Shown here: positions 13,601 to 21,191 of the stretch, one piece after another
How the letters are laid out: every line of letters starts with the position of its first letter
How positions within the stretch are numbered: the stretch's first letter is position 1
From: Nematostella vectensis
Taxonomy: Eukaryota; Cnidaria; Anthozoa; Actiniaria; Edwardsiidae
DNA: 64,000 nt
Direction: 5' to 3'
NCBI RefSeq assembly: GCF_932526225.1
Contig: NC_064042.1
Coordinates: forward strand, 7,619,540 to 7,683,539
Notes under the pieces: model-generated
Told to the model about the DNA's origin: nothing
The model's input: the letters and a program-made list of their open reading frames with translations, nothing else
Database searches by the model: none
Translations under genes and position numbers: made by a program

Positions 13601-16563
13601 GAAACTGCAAGCATGATTGCATAATATTGAACATTACTAAATGTTTCTGCTAGGACTACGGGCATGTATCGGCGCTGCACTCTTTTTGCTGGTCCTCCTT
13701 TTCCCGTCGTGGGTAGAAAAAGTGTTCTCCGTTCTTCCCTCTACATGCTTTCGCATCTGCTCCGACCTAACGAAAAAGAACTGCCACTCTTACCTCAGGT
13801 CCGATGTGAGCATCGTCTGCGAGGGGGAGAGTCTCGACAGGCTGTCACTGTACGCGTATCTTGGAATTCCTCTAGTCCTGGGAATGCCCTTGATAATACA
13901 GTGTATGCTGCGCCTTTACACGAGGCGGGATGATGAGCACGTGAAACAAGGCATGAGATTTCTATATGAAGGGTAAGCCGGGTTACTAGAAACTCTATAT
14001 GCTTACAGAAGCCCAGGTGGCGCAGTTGGCAGAGCGTCGCTCTGTAGTGCCTGTGCTTCTCACCACAGGTTTCCCGGTCGCTCTGTAGTGCATGTGCCTC
14101 TAACCACAGGATTCCCGGTCGCTCTGTAGTGCCTGTGCTTCTCACCACTGGGTTTCGGGTTTGATTCCCCGTTCCGGGTGAGTTGAGTTAGTTGGTCTTG
14201 CCGTTGCTCTGAGGGTTTTTCTTCGGGTTCTCCGGTTTTTCTTCCTCCACAAAACCAACAATTTCAATCTTAGCTGTGATCCGTGGTCCGACATGAGTTG
14301 TATGGCAGCTGCCTGACGCGCTTTCCCATACATTCAACACGACCACTTCCGAATCTGCGCTCCCGTAATTCAGCATCTAGCAGCCATGAGAGTGATTAGC
14401 TACTCCATTCTATTTATTTTTTTATGTTATTAACCGGTATTAAGATCTGGTCTTATTAAACTTGCTCTATTTACATCTACAACAAAAACATTTTTGGAGA
14501 GGAGTACTAATTAATGCTCTGTCTCATTTGTCCATCTGCATGATTTTTTTCTTTTTTTTCAAGATACAAACCGGAGTATTACTACTGGGAATTGATCGAG
14601 ATGTACCGCCAGTTCGTGGTTGTATCGTCGACTGTTCTTATGGATGCTGTGAGTCGTACCTTCATCGTGCTGCCTGCCCTGATCTCGGGGATTTACGCCG
14701 TGGTTTTTGCCTACGTAAAACCGATGAAGGTAAACGCTGAGCCAGATAGTCGCCTTTATTCTTTCATCGGAAATCTTTTATACTAACATTTCTTTAATGT
14801 CTTTGTTTCGGCTTTCTGTCACTCGGCCTGCTGTTTCTTTGTCCACTTTTTTTCTGTTATGTGTCTGTTTTGGCTTTCTTTCATCCGGCCTGCCAATAAC
14901 TTTCTGTTTATTGGTCCGTGCTGTCCTGTATTGTTTCTGTTTTTGCTTTCTGCCATTCGGCCTACCAATAGGTTTCTGTGGTCCATGTTGTTCTGTAAGG
15001 TGTCTGTTTTGGCTTTCTGTCATTGGCTTGCCAATAAGTTTCTGTTTGTCCACCGTTTGCAGTATTGCTTCTGTTTCTGCTTTCTGTCATTCGGCGCGCT
15101 AATTTGTTTGTCCATGGTGTCCTGTAATGTTTCTGTTTTGGCTTTTCTATTACCCGGCCTGCTCATTGGTCCATGGTGTCCTGTAATGTTTCTGTTCTGG
15201 CTTTCTGTCATTTGCTTGTCAATAAGTTTCTGTTTGTCAATTTGATAGCACACTTGTGACCACGTGATGCAGATAACTGCGCTCATCATGACCACGGTGA
15301 ATGCTCAGGTCGCCATTCTTATCAGGATCCCTGAGGATGAGCTTGAGTACGTGATTGACAGGCAGACGCACTCAGATGGCTTACTTGTGCTAGTGTTGAT
15401 TGGTAACATTCTGGTTTTACTGATTGCTGGAGGTGAATATGAAGTAGTTATATTTCCCCTATCATTAAGGTAATCATCATAATAACGGGATAGTCTATAC
15501 AGATGAACAGGTACTTTCCCCAAGACGTCTGTTAGTATTAATCCTTTTTTTTTCAGCGCTACTGTATGCTCATGCTCGAAAATCCAGCGTACTTTGCGGG
15601 CGCTCCCAAAGGTCACCCCCGCATAAGAGTGTCCTTTGGAAACGCCCCCAAAGTACGCTGCGTCTTCGAGCATGTAATTACGCGATGTTTGTCTGGACTC
15701 AATTTTACATGGATGCGATTAGAAGACACATGGCACGCGGGCTGATGCTTCGCTGATCTGCTTTCAAATTTTCCGAAATAGATACCTCGGTTCTTGTAAC
15801 ACGAAAAACTACGAACATCAACACCTATTGTTTTTATTTTATTATTATTTTATTGTTATTACTTGCAGGTTACCTCATTTTCGCTATCACCACATTCCTG
15901 AGAACGACAACTTTCTCCCCTTATCAAGTAGCGGAGAATCGTGGAGTCGTTGGGGGCCATGAGGATAACCAAGGGTTTGTAGGAGATCAAAGCGTCGAAG
16001 GAGACAAGTTTATCCCACCGTCCCGACGGACCAGTTGGACAGATCACGTTACTGGCCAGAATCACGTGATAACTGCTGATACAGGGGGCGATGAGGATAA
16101 CCAAGGGTTTGCAAGGGGTCAAAGTGTCGAAGGAAACGGGTCTATCCCGCCGTCCCGACGGACCAGTTGGACAGATCACGTGACTGGCCGGAATCACGTG
16201 ATAACTGCTGATACAGGGGGCCATGAGGATAACCTAGGGTTTGCAGGAGATAAAAGTGTCGAAGGAGACGAGTCTAGTGCGCCGTCATCCCGACGGACCA
16301 GTTGGACAGATCACGTGACTGGCCAGAATCACGTGATAACTGCTGACGTACACGTGACCGATGCACGTGACCGAGACGTTAGATCTGAAAGCACTGAGAA
16401 GCTGGAAATGGATGTTTTGGATCGCATGATAGACCAAGATCACATGACTCAAGCTGGAACTCAACCAACAACCGCAAAGCATCATGGTTCTAAAGCACGT
16501 TTGCAAGAAATGTTTGAAAGTGAAAAGTCTCCTGATGAGAACAGTTTGGAAACAGCATTCTGA
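1655..16563 (+). CDS. LRR / ephrin-receptor-like Cys-rich / multipass membrane protein (5' end missing)
   Basis: Visible exons: 1655-1720, 3197-3259, 3353-3487, 5048-5116, 6886-6954, 7957-8022, 9010-9081, 10688-10768, 10837-11018, 11600-11734, 12555-13358, 13654-13972, 14564-14729, 15273-15432, 15869-16563 (stop TGA). All junctions are GT-AG with matching phases and give about 1,027 residues. The first eight exons carry leucine-rich repeats, each starting at the repeat leucine after a phase-2 intron (for example LDVSGNAIEEIEVGSIQQL, LYLRSNKLKKMEMDLLPKSL, LHIGNNNFEVLNASTL). The next exons hold GCC2/GCC3-type (ephrin-receptor-like) Cys repeats (CYSCVAGTYMKENPSGCAKC, CKVCPPGRYSNEEGAKS, FGACFTCPNGMIC, CADGYTGTLCSECTKG). 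About six hydrophobic segments follow, then a polar tail with three 44-residue repeats. The protein is probably a plasma-membrane receptor or adhesion protein: extracellular LRR and Cys domains, cytosolic tail. I know of no assigned function. The donor at 13359 (GTTGGA) is weak. The translation start and signal peptide are not in view; extra LRR exons may exist in the large introns. Confidence 0.8.
1742..1939. repeat. Perfect (ACTG)n microsatellite, about 49 copies
   Basis: An uninterrupted ACTG tetranucleotide array of 198 bp begins 21 bp after the 5' splice site of the LRR exon at 1655-1720. Because four and three share no factor, every frame stays open on one strand and reads as a Ser-Gln-Ser-Val polymer; this is not a gene. 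Confidence 0.97.
3768..3844. mobile_element. Short hairpin MITE, CATGCTCGA family, copy 1
   Basis: A 77-bp near-palindrome runs from CATGCTCGAGGATCCAGCGT to its inverted partner ACGCTGGATCCCCGAGCATG. It lies in the intron between LRR exons at 3353-3487 and 5048-5116. A second copy is at 15571-15674 in another intron of the same gene. Confidence 0.7.
5202..6300. mobile_element. Foldback element with long inverted arms
   Basis: About 440 bp at the left (5202-5645) reappears inverted and diverged at the right (about 5898-6300). Matching landmarks are ATAATACCATGATCACC against GGTGATCATGGTATTA at the tips, AATGTTCGTGTATCAAA against TTTGATACACGAACATT, and GAGGCAACTTTTTCGGC against GCCGAAAAAGTTGCCTC at the inner ends. 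The centre of about 250 bp has no recognised ORF. This is the shape of a foldback or non-autonomous DNA transposon; no transposase is visible. It sits in an intron of the LRR receptor gene. Confidence 0.65.
6303..6444. repeat. Small inverted repeat abutting the foldback element
   Basis: AAGTTATAGCATGGCATCTC at the left pairs with the inverted sequence at 6410-6444 ending GTGCCATGCTATAACTT, including ATTTAGTGAT against ATCACTAAAT. It starts three bases after the larger foldback ends, so it may be a nested MITE or part of the same composite structure. Confidence 0.6.
7018..7196. mobile_element. Palindromic MITE, GCCTAGTGCACACTAG family, copy 1
   Basis: A full-length palindrome with ends TGCCTAGTGCACACTAGCGA and GTGTGCACTAGGCG. 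The interior is built of repeated ACATAACGACAT-like words and CGCGCG tracts on both arms, meeting at an A/T-rich centre. TAA is found at both edges. Copies follow at 7208 and 18781. Confidence 0.8.
7208..7413. mobile_element. Palindromic MITE, GCCTAGTGCACACTAG family, copy 2
   Basis: It starts 11 bp after copy 1, in the same orientation, with the same termini (ATGCCTAGTGCACACTAG and CTAGTGTGCACTAGGCAT). It differs internally by an added GACATGGACATAAC segment and several substitutions, so the two are separate insertions or an old duplication. Confidence 0.8.
8038..8262. repeat. Minisatellite rich in AATGAATGAATAAGTGAG
   Basis: The block CCCTTAATAAATGAATGA, with GTGAGTGAAAGTAAGC, is repeated about six times with variable numbers of GAGT/GAAT steps. 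It begins 16 bp after the donor of the LRR exon at 7957-8022 and is followed by a second, longer-period minisatellite. Confidence 0.9.
8280..8660. repeat. 51-bp minisatellite
   Basis: The word GAGTTATCTAA recurs at 8347, 8398, 8449, 8502, 8553 and 8604, a 51-bp period (one interval 53). Each unit also holds GAGTGATCCTGCGAGTAAGC. Copies are diverged, so the array is old. It shares GAGTAAG-like words with the adjacent minisatellite, suggesting a common origin. Confidence 0.9.
8802..8961. mobile_element. MITE with AGGCTAAGTTCAAACG termini
   Basis: The ends AGGCTAAGTTCAAACGTATT and ACGTTTGAACTTAGCCT are inverted copies. Internal segments (TATTATC, GAGCCGTATTCA, GCAAATGCAT) also pair with the far arm. 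The flanks share a TTAA(A)GATT sequence that may be a target duplication. No coding capacity. Confidence 0.7.
9699..9952. mobile_element. MITE with TTAA target duplication (piggyBac-type), copy 1
   Basis: The element 9703-9948 has termini AGCCGCATTGTCACCAGTTT and AAACTGGTGACAATGCGGCT. It is flanked on both sides by TTAA (9699-9702 and 9949-9952), the target site of piggyBac transposases. The inverted termini extend about 27 bp into TACTTCC/GGAAGTA. No ORF; presumably mobilised in trans. Confidence 0.8.
10348..10584. mobile_element. MITE with TTAA target site (piggyBac-type), copy 2, inverted
   Basis: The same family as 9699-9952, inserted about 400 bp away in the opposite orientation. TTAA is intact at the left (10348-10351); at the right it has become TCAA. 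Internal sequence matches copy 1 as a reverse complement, so the pair could fold into one long hairpin in the pre-mRNA of the host gene. Confidence 0.75.
11888..12130. mobile_element. MITE with CACCTATTTCA termini
   Basis: CACCTATTTCAATAAAGGTT at the left is inverted at the right as AACCTTTTGTGAAATAGGTG. A second paired segment, CAAATGGCGATTGG with the inverted CATTCGCCATTTG, lies just inside. It occupies the intron between exons 11600-11734 and 12555-13358. Confidence 0.6.
14011..14380 (+). mobile_element. tRNA-derived SINE with tripled 41-bp internal segment
   Basis: The head looks like a tRNA gene: GCCCAGGTGGCGCAGTTGGC starts it, with A box TGGCGCAGTTGG (14018-14029) and B box GGTTTGATTCC (14158-14168). 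Between the boxes a 41-bp segment starting CGCTCTGTAGTGC occurs at 14038, 14079 and 14120, which lengthens the A-B distance well beyond that of a normal tRNA. A tRNA-unrelated body follows. The 3' boundary near 14380 is uncertain because I see no clear poly-A or simple tail. It lies in an intron of the LRR receptor gene. Confidence 0.7.
14796..15245. repeat. Degenerate intronic tandem repeat
   Basis: Words such as GGCTTTCTGTCATTCGGCC, CCAATAAGTTTCTGTTTG and TGTCCTGTAATGTTTCTGTT recur about seven times at irregular 55-80 bp spacing. The array fills the intron between exons 14564-14729 and 15273-15432. It keeps frames open on both strands, but these are satellite translations and not proteins. 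Confidence 0.85.
15571..15674. mobile_element. Short hairpin MITE, CATGCTCGA family, copy 2
   Basis: CATGCTCGAAAATCCAGCGT at the left and ACGCTGCGTCTTCGAGCATG at the right form the arms. Internal words CTTTGCGGGCGC and CCAAAGGTCA link it to the copy at 3768-3844. Confidence 0.7.
15952..16350 (+). repeat. Three coding repeats in the receptor tail
   Basis: Three in-frame units (15952-16083, 16084-16215, 16216-16350) of 44, 44 and 45 codons each start GG(H/D)EDN and contain SRRTSWTDHVTG followed by NHVITAD. The third unit has one extra serine codon. The Arg-Arg-Thr-Ser-Trp core resembles a basophilic kinase site (RRxS/T-like), which fits a cytosolic tail; that is inference. Confidence 0.9.
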
Positions 16564-16735
16564 ATTCATTGTCACTCATTTTGTCGATTTGGGTCCATTT
16601 CAAGAGTATCTATCTATAAACACTTTAATATCAACCCTTATTAACCTATTTGATAATCTTAGATGTTTAAGCGTAAGTAACGATATGTAACTGACAGTAT
16701 GTCATATATATATATATATGAAATATGAAGAATCA

Positions 16736-16741
16736 AATAAA
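16736..16741 (+). other. Candidate poly(A) signal of the LRR receptor gene
   Basis: AATAAA lies 173 bp after the TGA stop at 16561-16563, just downstream of a TA dinucleotide run. It is the first perfect hexamer after the stop that I found. Confidence 0.5.
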
Positions 16742-18202
16742 AATATTAAAACTCGTGTTGCCAGTGTTGTCAGCCCCAGGAGAAGGCACGGGGGTGATCG
16801 TCCTATTTTTTAGGGGGTCTCACGCTGGCAACTTGAAAGGACCGCAATTCAGGAAAACTGAAAAGGGGTTTGTTTTTAGTGCTTTAGTACTCATTGCGAT
16901 TTTTCACAAGTCTTTTTCTTACACGAAGTATCTAGCCTACTGTCCTACGTCATCGCAATGCCTAGTTACCAGAAACCTTCTGCATAGTTTAAAACTGTGT
17001 TATGGCCGCCATCTTGATTTTGAGATCCCAGCTCTCAGATCCATGTTATTTGTGCAGTTGAAGGCCCGATTCGCAAATTATTAACTGCATATTTTACCAT
17101 AGTCTCAATTTTTACCAAGTTATTTTGGAAAGTCATCTCATCTTGGAATGATTTCGCTGTATTTACTCGTGTTTCCATTTGCAACCCGAAGAGACCCGAA
17201 AACACGTGGATGCTCGAGATAGGAATTAAAGTAAAAGGGATGCTCGTCGGAAATTTCGAAAAATACCCCTAAAAAATACCAGCACGACCAAAAATTGCTA
17301 CCCTAAACAATACCTCAGGCTTTTCTCTTAAATGGTCATTTTAAGGCTCCTTTTTTTTTTCTCTGATACCCCCTTAAAAAATTCCTGAGGCCCGATTTTG
17401 ACCCCTAAAAAATACGACGAGCATTCCTATCAAGTCGACATGGGAAGAAAAATATTGTATTAGAAAAGTTAAAGGCCTGCTGCTTTGTCTTTTACATCTA
17501 TTTATAGGTAAACATGTCAGTAGTCATGTGTAGTGTAAGATATATAAATCTATGAAAATTACTTTGGTGATTACCTTTTTGTATTTTGGTGCTTCCTTTA
17601 GATAAGTTTTATTATTTCCCTAAGAAAACCTTTATACCCTCATTGTCATTTTATTTTGATTTTTACATTTTCAATAAAATCTAGAGAATTGTTTGAACTT
17701 TGTATGTGTTGTTGATCTTGAAAATATGTATATGCTCTAATTTCAATAGTCTGGATATTCTATAGCCCTCTCATTTGACTTCGAAATAAATAAATGTTGT
17801 TGTTTACTTGGCACTAACATAAATAAAATAATACATTTCAATAAAATTATATTGTTTTTATTACTCACTTTGGGTGTTAAAATAAATTTACCCCTAAGTG
17901 ATCAGCACCGTCTACTGTCATGGAGCACGACCTTGAGTCCACCCCCACCTCAATAGATGAGGCCTCGTACCTTTCTTGCCCCAATCAGTGTTGTGATATG
18001 GCATTTACAATAAAAACCAAGAATCTATATACTTTCTTTTATTATATACAAAGTGGGCAGTCACAACGCAGTGCCCAAACAAGTTGCAGATCTCAGGTAT
18101 CCCAGTCAACCCTGCGCGCGCAGGGTCTAATTAAAAAATATGTTTAATGTTGGGTTCTCTGTGTTTTACTTACCGTTAGAAGACTGAGGAGATTTTAGAA
18201 GG
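16742..18202. other. Intergenic spacer between LRR receptor and MRPL17
   Basis: AT-rich and without a supported gene. An inverted repeat of about 190 bp (17238-17428) has ends GGGATGCTCGTCG and CGACGAGCATTCC and holds AAAAATAC(C) words on both arms; it is probably a MITE. A perfect 16-bp palindrome CCCTGCGCGCGCAGGG lies near 18111. The 119-codon frame at 16725-17084 resembles nothing and overlaps the 3' UTR. Confidence 0.55.
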
Positions 18203-18215
18203 CAAAATGGCTGCC
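18203..18215 (+). promoter_or_regulatory. YY1-type motif over the MRPL17 start codon
   Basis: AAAATGGCTGCC at the start codon matches the YY1 consensus AAnATGGCnGC, read in the sense direction. The same motif covers the start codons of TMEM256, POLD3 and EBPL in this window. Function is inferred from vertebrate housekeeping promoters. Confidence 0.5.
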
Positions 18216-19663
18216 ACGAGACTGCGAAATTTTGAAGGACTACTAAAATTCAAGATTAGAAGTCGCGAACGGCGTAAACATTTGTACAAAAACCTTATCA
18301 CTGCTCTTGTACAACACGAGAGGATAGAAACCACGCTAACCCGATGTCAGGACTTAGCGCGAGTCACTGAAAGGGTAAGATATTCGAGTTGGATATTTAC
18401 CGTACGAGAGGTGTAGTTTTAGTTAGAGTGAGTAGAAGTGCAACAAGTAGACGTTTATCAAGCTGAGGCATTGTGTATCCCAAATGCGGCAGTAAGGGAT
18501 GTCTCTATTTAATATTGCTATCACGGAGAGACTAGTGCTCATTGCCTCTCCTTGCCAACAATGAGGTAAATGGGTTATGGACAGCGGCAACAGGGATGGT
18601 GGGGAAGTTCACCCCTCACCCACCCCCTAAAAAGCAGGCTAACAGAGGAAAATGATATATTTTCGACCAGTTTTTTCTATTTATAAAGTATGCCCCCTCC
18701 TTAGCAAAACAATTTAATTTCTTCTGAACAAATTGCCCCCCTTTTTGCTTTTATCATATTTGTGGTTGTGGCTTATTCTTATGCCTGGTGTACACTAGTG
18801 ACATAAGATATGAGTGCAGGCAAACTTATCTTGTTGTGTTCAAGTGTAAATAGTTCGACATTTTGACATAAGCCAGACAAGAGGACATGGACATAACAAC
18901 ATACTTGAGTCATTCATGTCGTTATGTTGGGGTAAACAGAGTGCGCGCGCAAATGCAGTAATGTCACTAGTGTGCACCAGGCATTAATGATCTTGAGTTC
19001 ATGCAACTCATTTTGATGATGAAATTGATACTTTTTGACCTTGTATTCATCTCAGATGATTGATCTAGCCAAGCAAGGAGATGAAGAAACAGTTAACAGC
19101 TGGTTGATGGTGAGTGGCTATTTCCTAGTGGATTCCTATACAAAGATCTCCACTGCTTTTTTTCCACGCACTTGCCATTTTTAATCTCCCATTTCGAAAT
19201 GTTTATTCCACTACTCATCAGTCTATCTGTCGAGTTGGGATGGCAGGATAAGAAATGATAAAAATGATGCAGAAGAAAACAGTCAGGGATTCTCCTTTGA
19301 AATAGAGAAAACACAATAGAAGGAATAGACAAAACATAGTTGTAATGATTATCCTAATTCTTATATGTTTATCATCTGAAAAATGGCCTGTTACTGTTTT
19401 AATTTATTTTTTAGAATAAAGACCTAGTTCCTAAAGTATTTGCTGAGCTTCTACCTCGATATGAAGGAATCACAAAAGGCTACACCCAAGTGTATAGAAT
19501 TCCACCAAGGAAAACTGATTCAGCACAAATGGGGATTGTAGAACTTGTAGGTAATGACCTGCCTCAGTTGTTACCCAGTGACGAGGAACTGAGGCAGTTG
19601 AAGATTAAGAAGTTGAAGGAGATGCAAGAAAAGCAGATCCCCCCTGAAGGAACCCCTGTCTAA
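18207..19663 (+). CDS. MRPL17: Mitochondrial large-subunit ribosomal protein bL17m
   Basis: Three exons, 18207-18374, 19056-19109 and 19415-19663, with phase-0 introns, encode 156 residues (human MRPL17 is 175). The bL17 fold is recognised from FKIRSRERRKHLYKNL (basic N-terminal helix), LVQHERIETTLTRCQDL and ITKGYTQVYRIPPRKTDSAQ. bL17m sits near the polypeptide exit tunnel of the mitochondrial ribosome. The start follows GGCAAA and is the only in-frame ATG before the family block; no obvious cleaved presequence is seen, as in bacterial L17. Intron 1 carries a copy of the palindromic MITE (18781-18984). The C-terminal tail ends in a Lys-rich helix and IPPEGTPV. Confidence 0.93.
18781..18984. 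mobile_element. Palindromic MITE, GCCTAGTGCACACTAG family, copy 3
   Basis: The ends ATGCCTGGTGTACACTAG and CTAGTGTGCACCAGGCAT match the two copies at 7.0-7.4 kb, with more divergence inside. It lies in MRPL17 intron 1, showing the family is dispersed and not local to the receptor gene. Confidence 0.75.
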
Positions 19664-21191
19664 CAATCATTATCTAAGTAACACAGTGGATTTAGTTGAC
19701 CTGTGTTATTGTAGCTGGAATGCTGCTGAATTGCAAGTCTCCTCCACTTTAGATTACCTTTTGTAAATAAACTAAGTGTAAATTTAATCAATTGTTGGAT
19801 TAATTTACCCCAATGTAAAATACTGTTTTTTGGGGACAATAGCATTCCCTGATTTTATTGCCAACTTCTCGAGTCCAATCTTGTCATCACTTTCATGGAC
19901 TTTTGGTCAGTGTATCAATATCTACGGTAATTAAAAAGTAGACAGGGTTGGGTTAAGGTTATGTTGTATAATACCAAACATAGAATGTCACTTGTCTGAT
20001 TTCTTTATACTTTCATTGTTTTTGTTCTGTGTATAGAGTGGTTTTCAAAAACCAGTGAAATACTATTTAGTTTATTTAGTACTAATACACTGTAATGTCT
20101 TTGTTCTCTTTTGTTATTGCTTGACTATTACACTATAAAAATTACATTTTGTTGCACAGGATTTTGAAAACCACTCCATGTTCTCATCAAAATACCATCT
20201 ATTTGCATCACCTTTTTACACTCATGTTCTCCAGATGTGGTTGCATATCAACACATGAGATGCCGTACTGATTCAAAAAAAGTGCTTGACCTCAAATTTT
20301 GGAATAAGCATTCCCCCTCCCATCCTACTAGAAAAGTCTCAATCTTTTCATTATATTTAGCTCTTTTCAGTTTATCTAAAATTAAGTATTCAGGGCTGAT
20401 TAAAACATTGCGAGCAACAGATAAGAAAACAACTTTATCACATAAACAACTTACTGGGTTTTATATTTTATTTTTGTAAAAAGATACAATAGTACATACT
20501 ATTTGTATCAAGATAAAAAGCCTTAAGAAAGCCCTGTCAGATAAAATTTCTATGTCACAGAATAAAGTCCTTGTTTTAGCAGTAATCGATCTGCCCATGT
20601 CTAACTTGTTAAAATAATATTTGAGCATATAAAATTATAATAATCTTGTGTATAGTTGAATAAAACTATCACTATGTATCTTTCCATAAAATGTTTCCTA
20701 GCCAACATGGCAACAAAGATATAAATGCGGCAGAATGGCCAAAGAGTTGCTTTTTAGTAGCAATTTATTGCACTTTAAACCCCACAGAAACTCAACATTC
20801 TAAACTACCTTGACTTTAGGTGGTGGCTCTCACACTTGGGGCTTATCCCTAAGGCTAGTTCCCAGTGAACTATTACTAGCCATGTTTAAATTGTCTGCTT
20901 CAAAATCTGCTCTACTTCTATGTACGTTTTCTGTTGTATCGTATCTAGTTCTTTTAGTGATGAAAAAGCAGGCAATTTAATAAAATTAATAGTAAAATAC
21001 AGGTTGGTTTGACATCATTATAAGCACTTTAAAACCTAATCTGCCTAGTAGTGAAGCGGTCATTCAGTGTCTTTTGGGTCTGAAAAACACAGGAAAACAG
21101 TCTATAAGATAATTTTGTATCAAAAGCAAATTTTCTTTTCGTCTGCTTAATAGAAGTTTGATTTTCAGAGTTTGAAAGACAAGGCTCCTTT
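19664..21191. other. Convergent 3' spacer between MRPL17 and FYTTD1-like
   Basis: AATAAA at 19766-19771 is a likely MRPL17 poly(A) signal, 103 bp after the stop. TTTATT at 20764-20769 (AATAAA on the minus strand) could end the FYTTD1-like transcript. A MITE is at 20036-20176. No supported gene lies in between. Confidence 0.5.
20036..20176. mobile_element. MITE with GAGTGGTTTTCAAAA termini, copy 1
   Basis: GAGTGGTTTTCAAAAACCAG at the left and TTTTGAAAACCACTC at the right. The middle (TTAGTACTAATACACTGTAA) is nearly identical to the copy at 36543-36679. Confidence 0.75.

Noticed and set aside
14011-14180. Functional tRNA gene
   Set aside because: A and B boxes are present, but they are 130 bp apart with a triplicated insert; no cloverleaf forms, and a SINE body follows.
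14778-15295. Overlapping Phe/Cys-rich (+) and Lys/Gln-rich (-) frames
   Set aside because: Both are shadows of the intronic tandem repeat between two well-supported exons of the LRR receptor.
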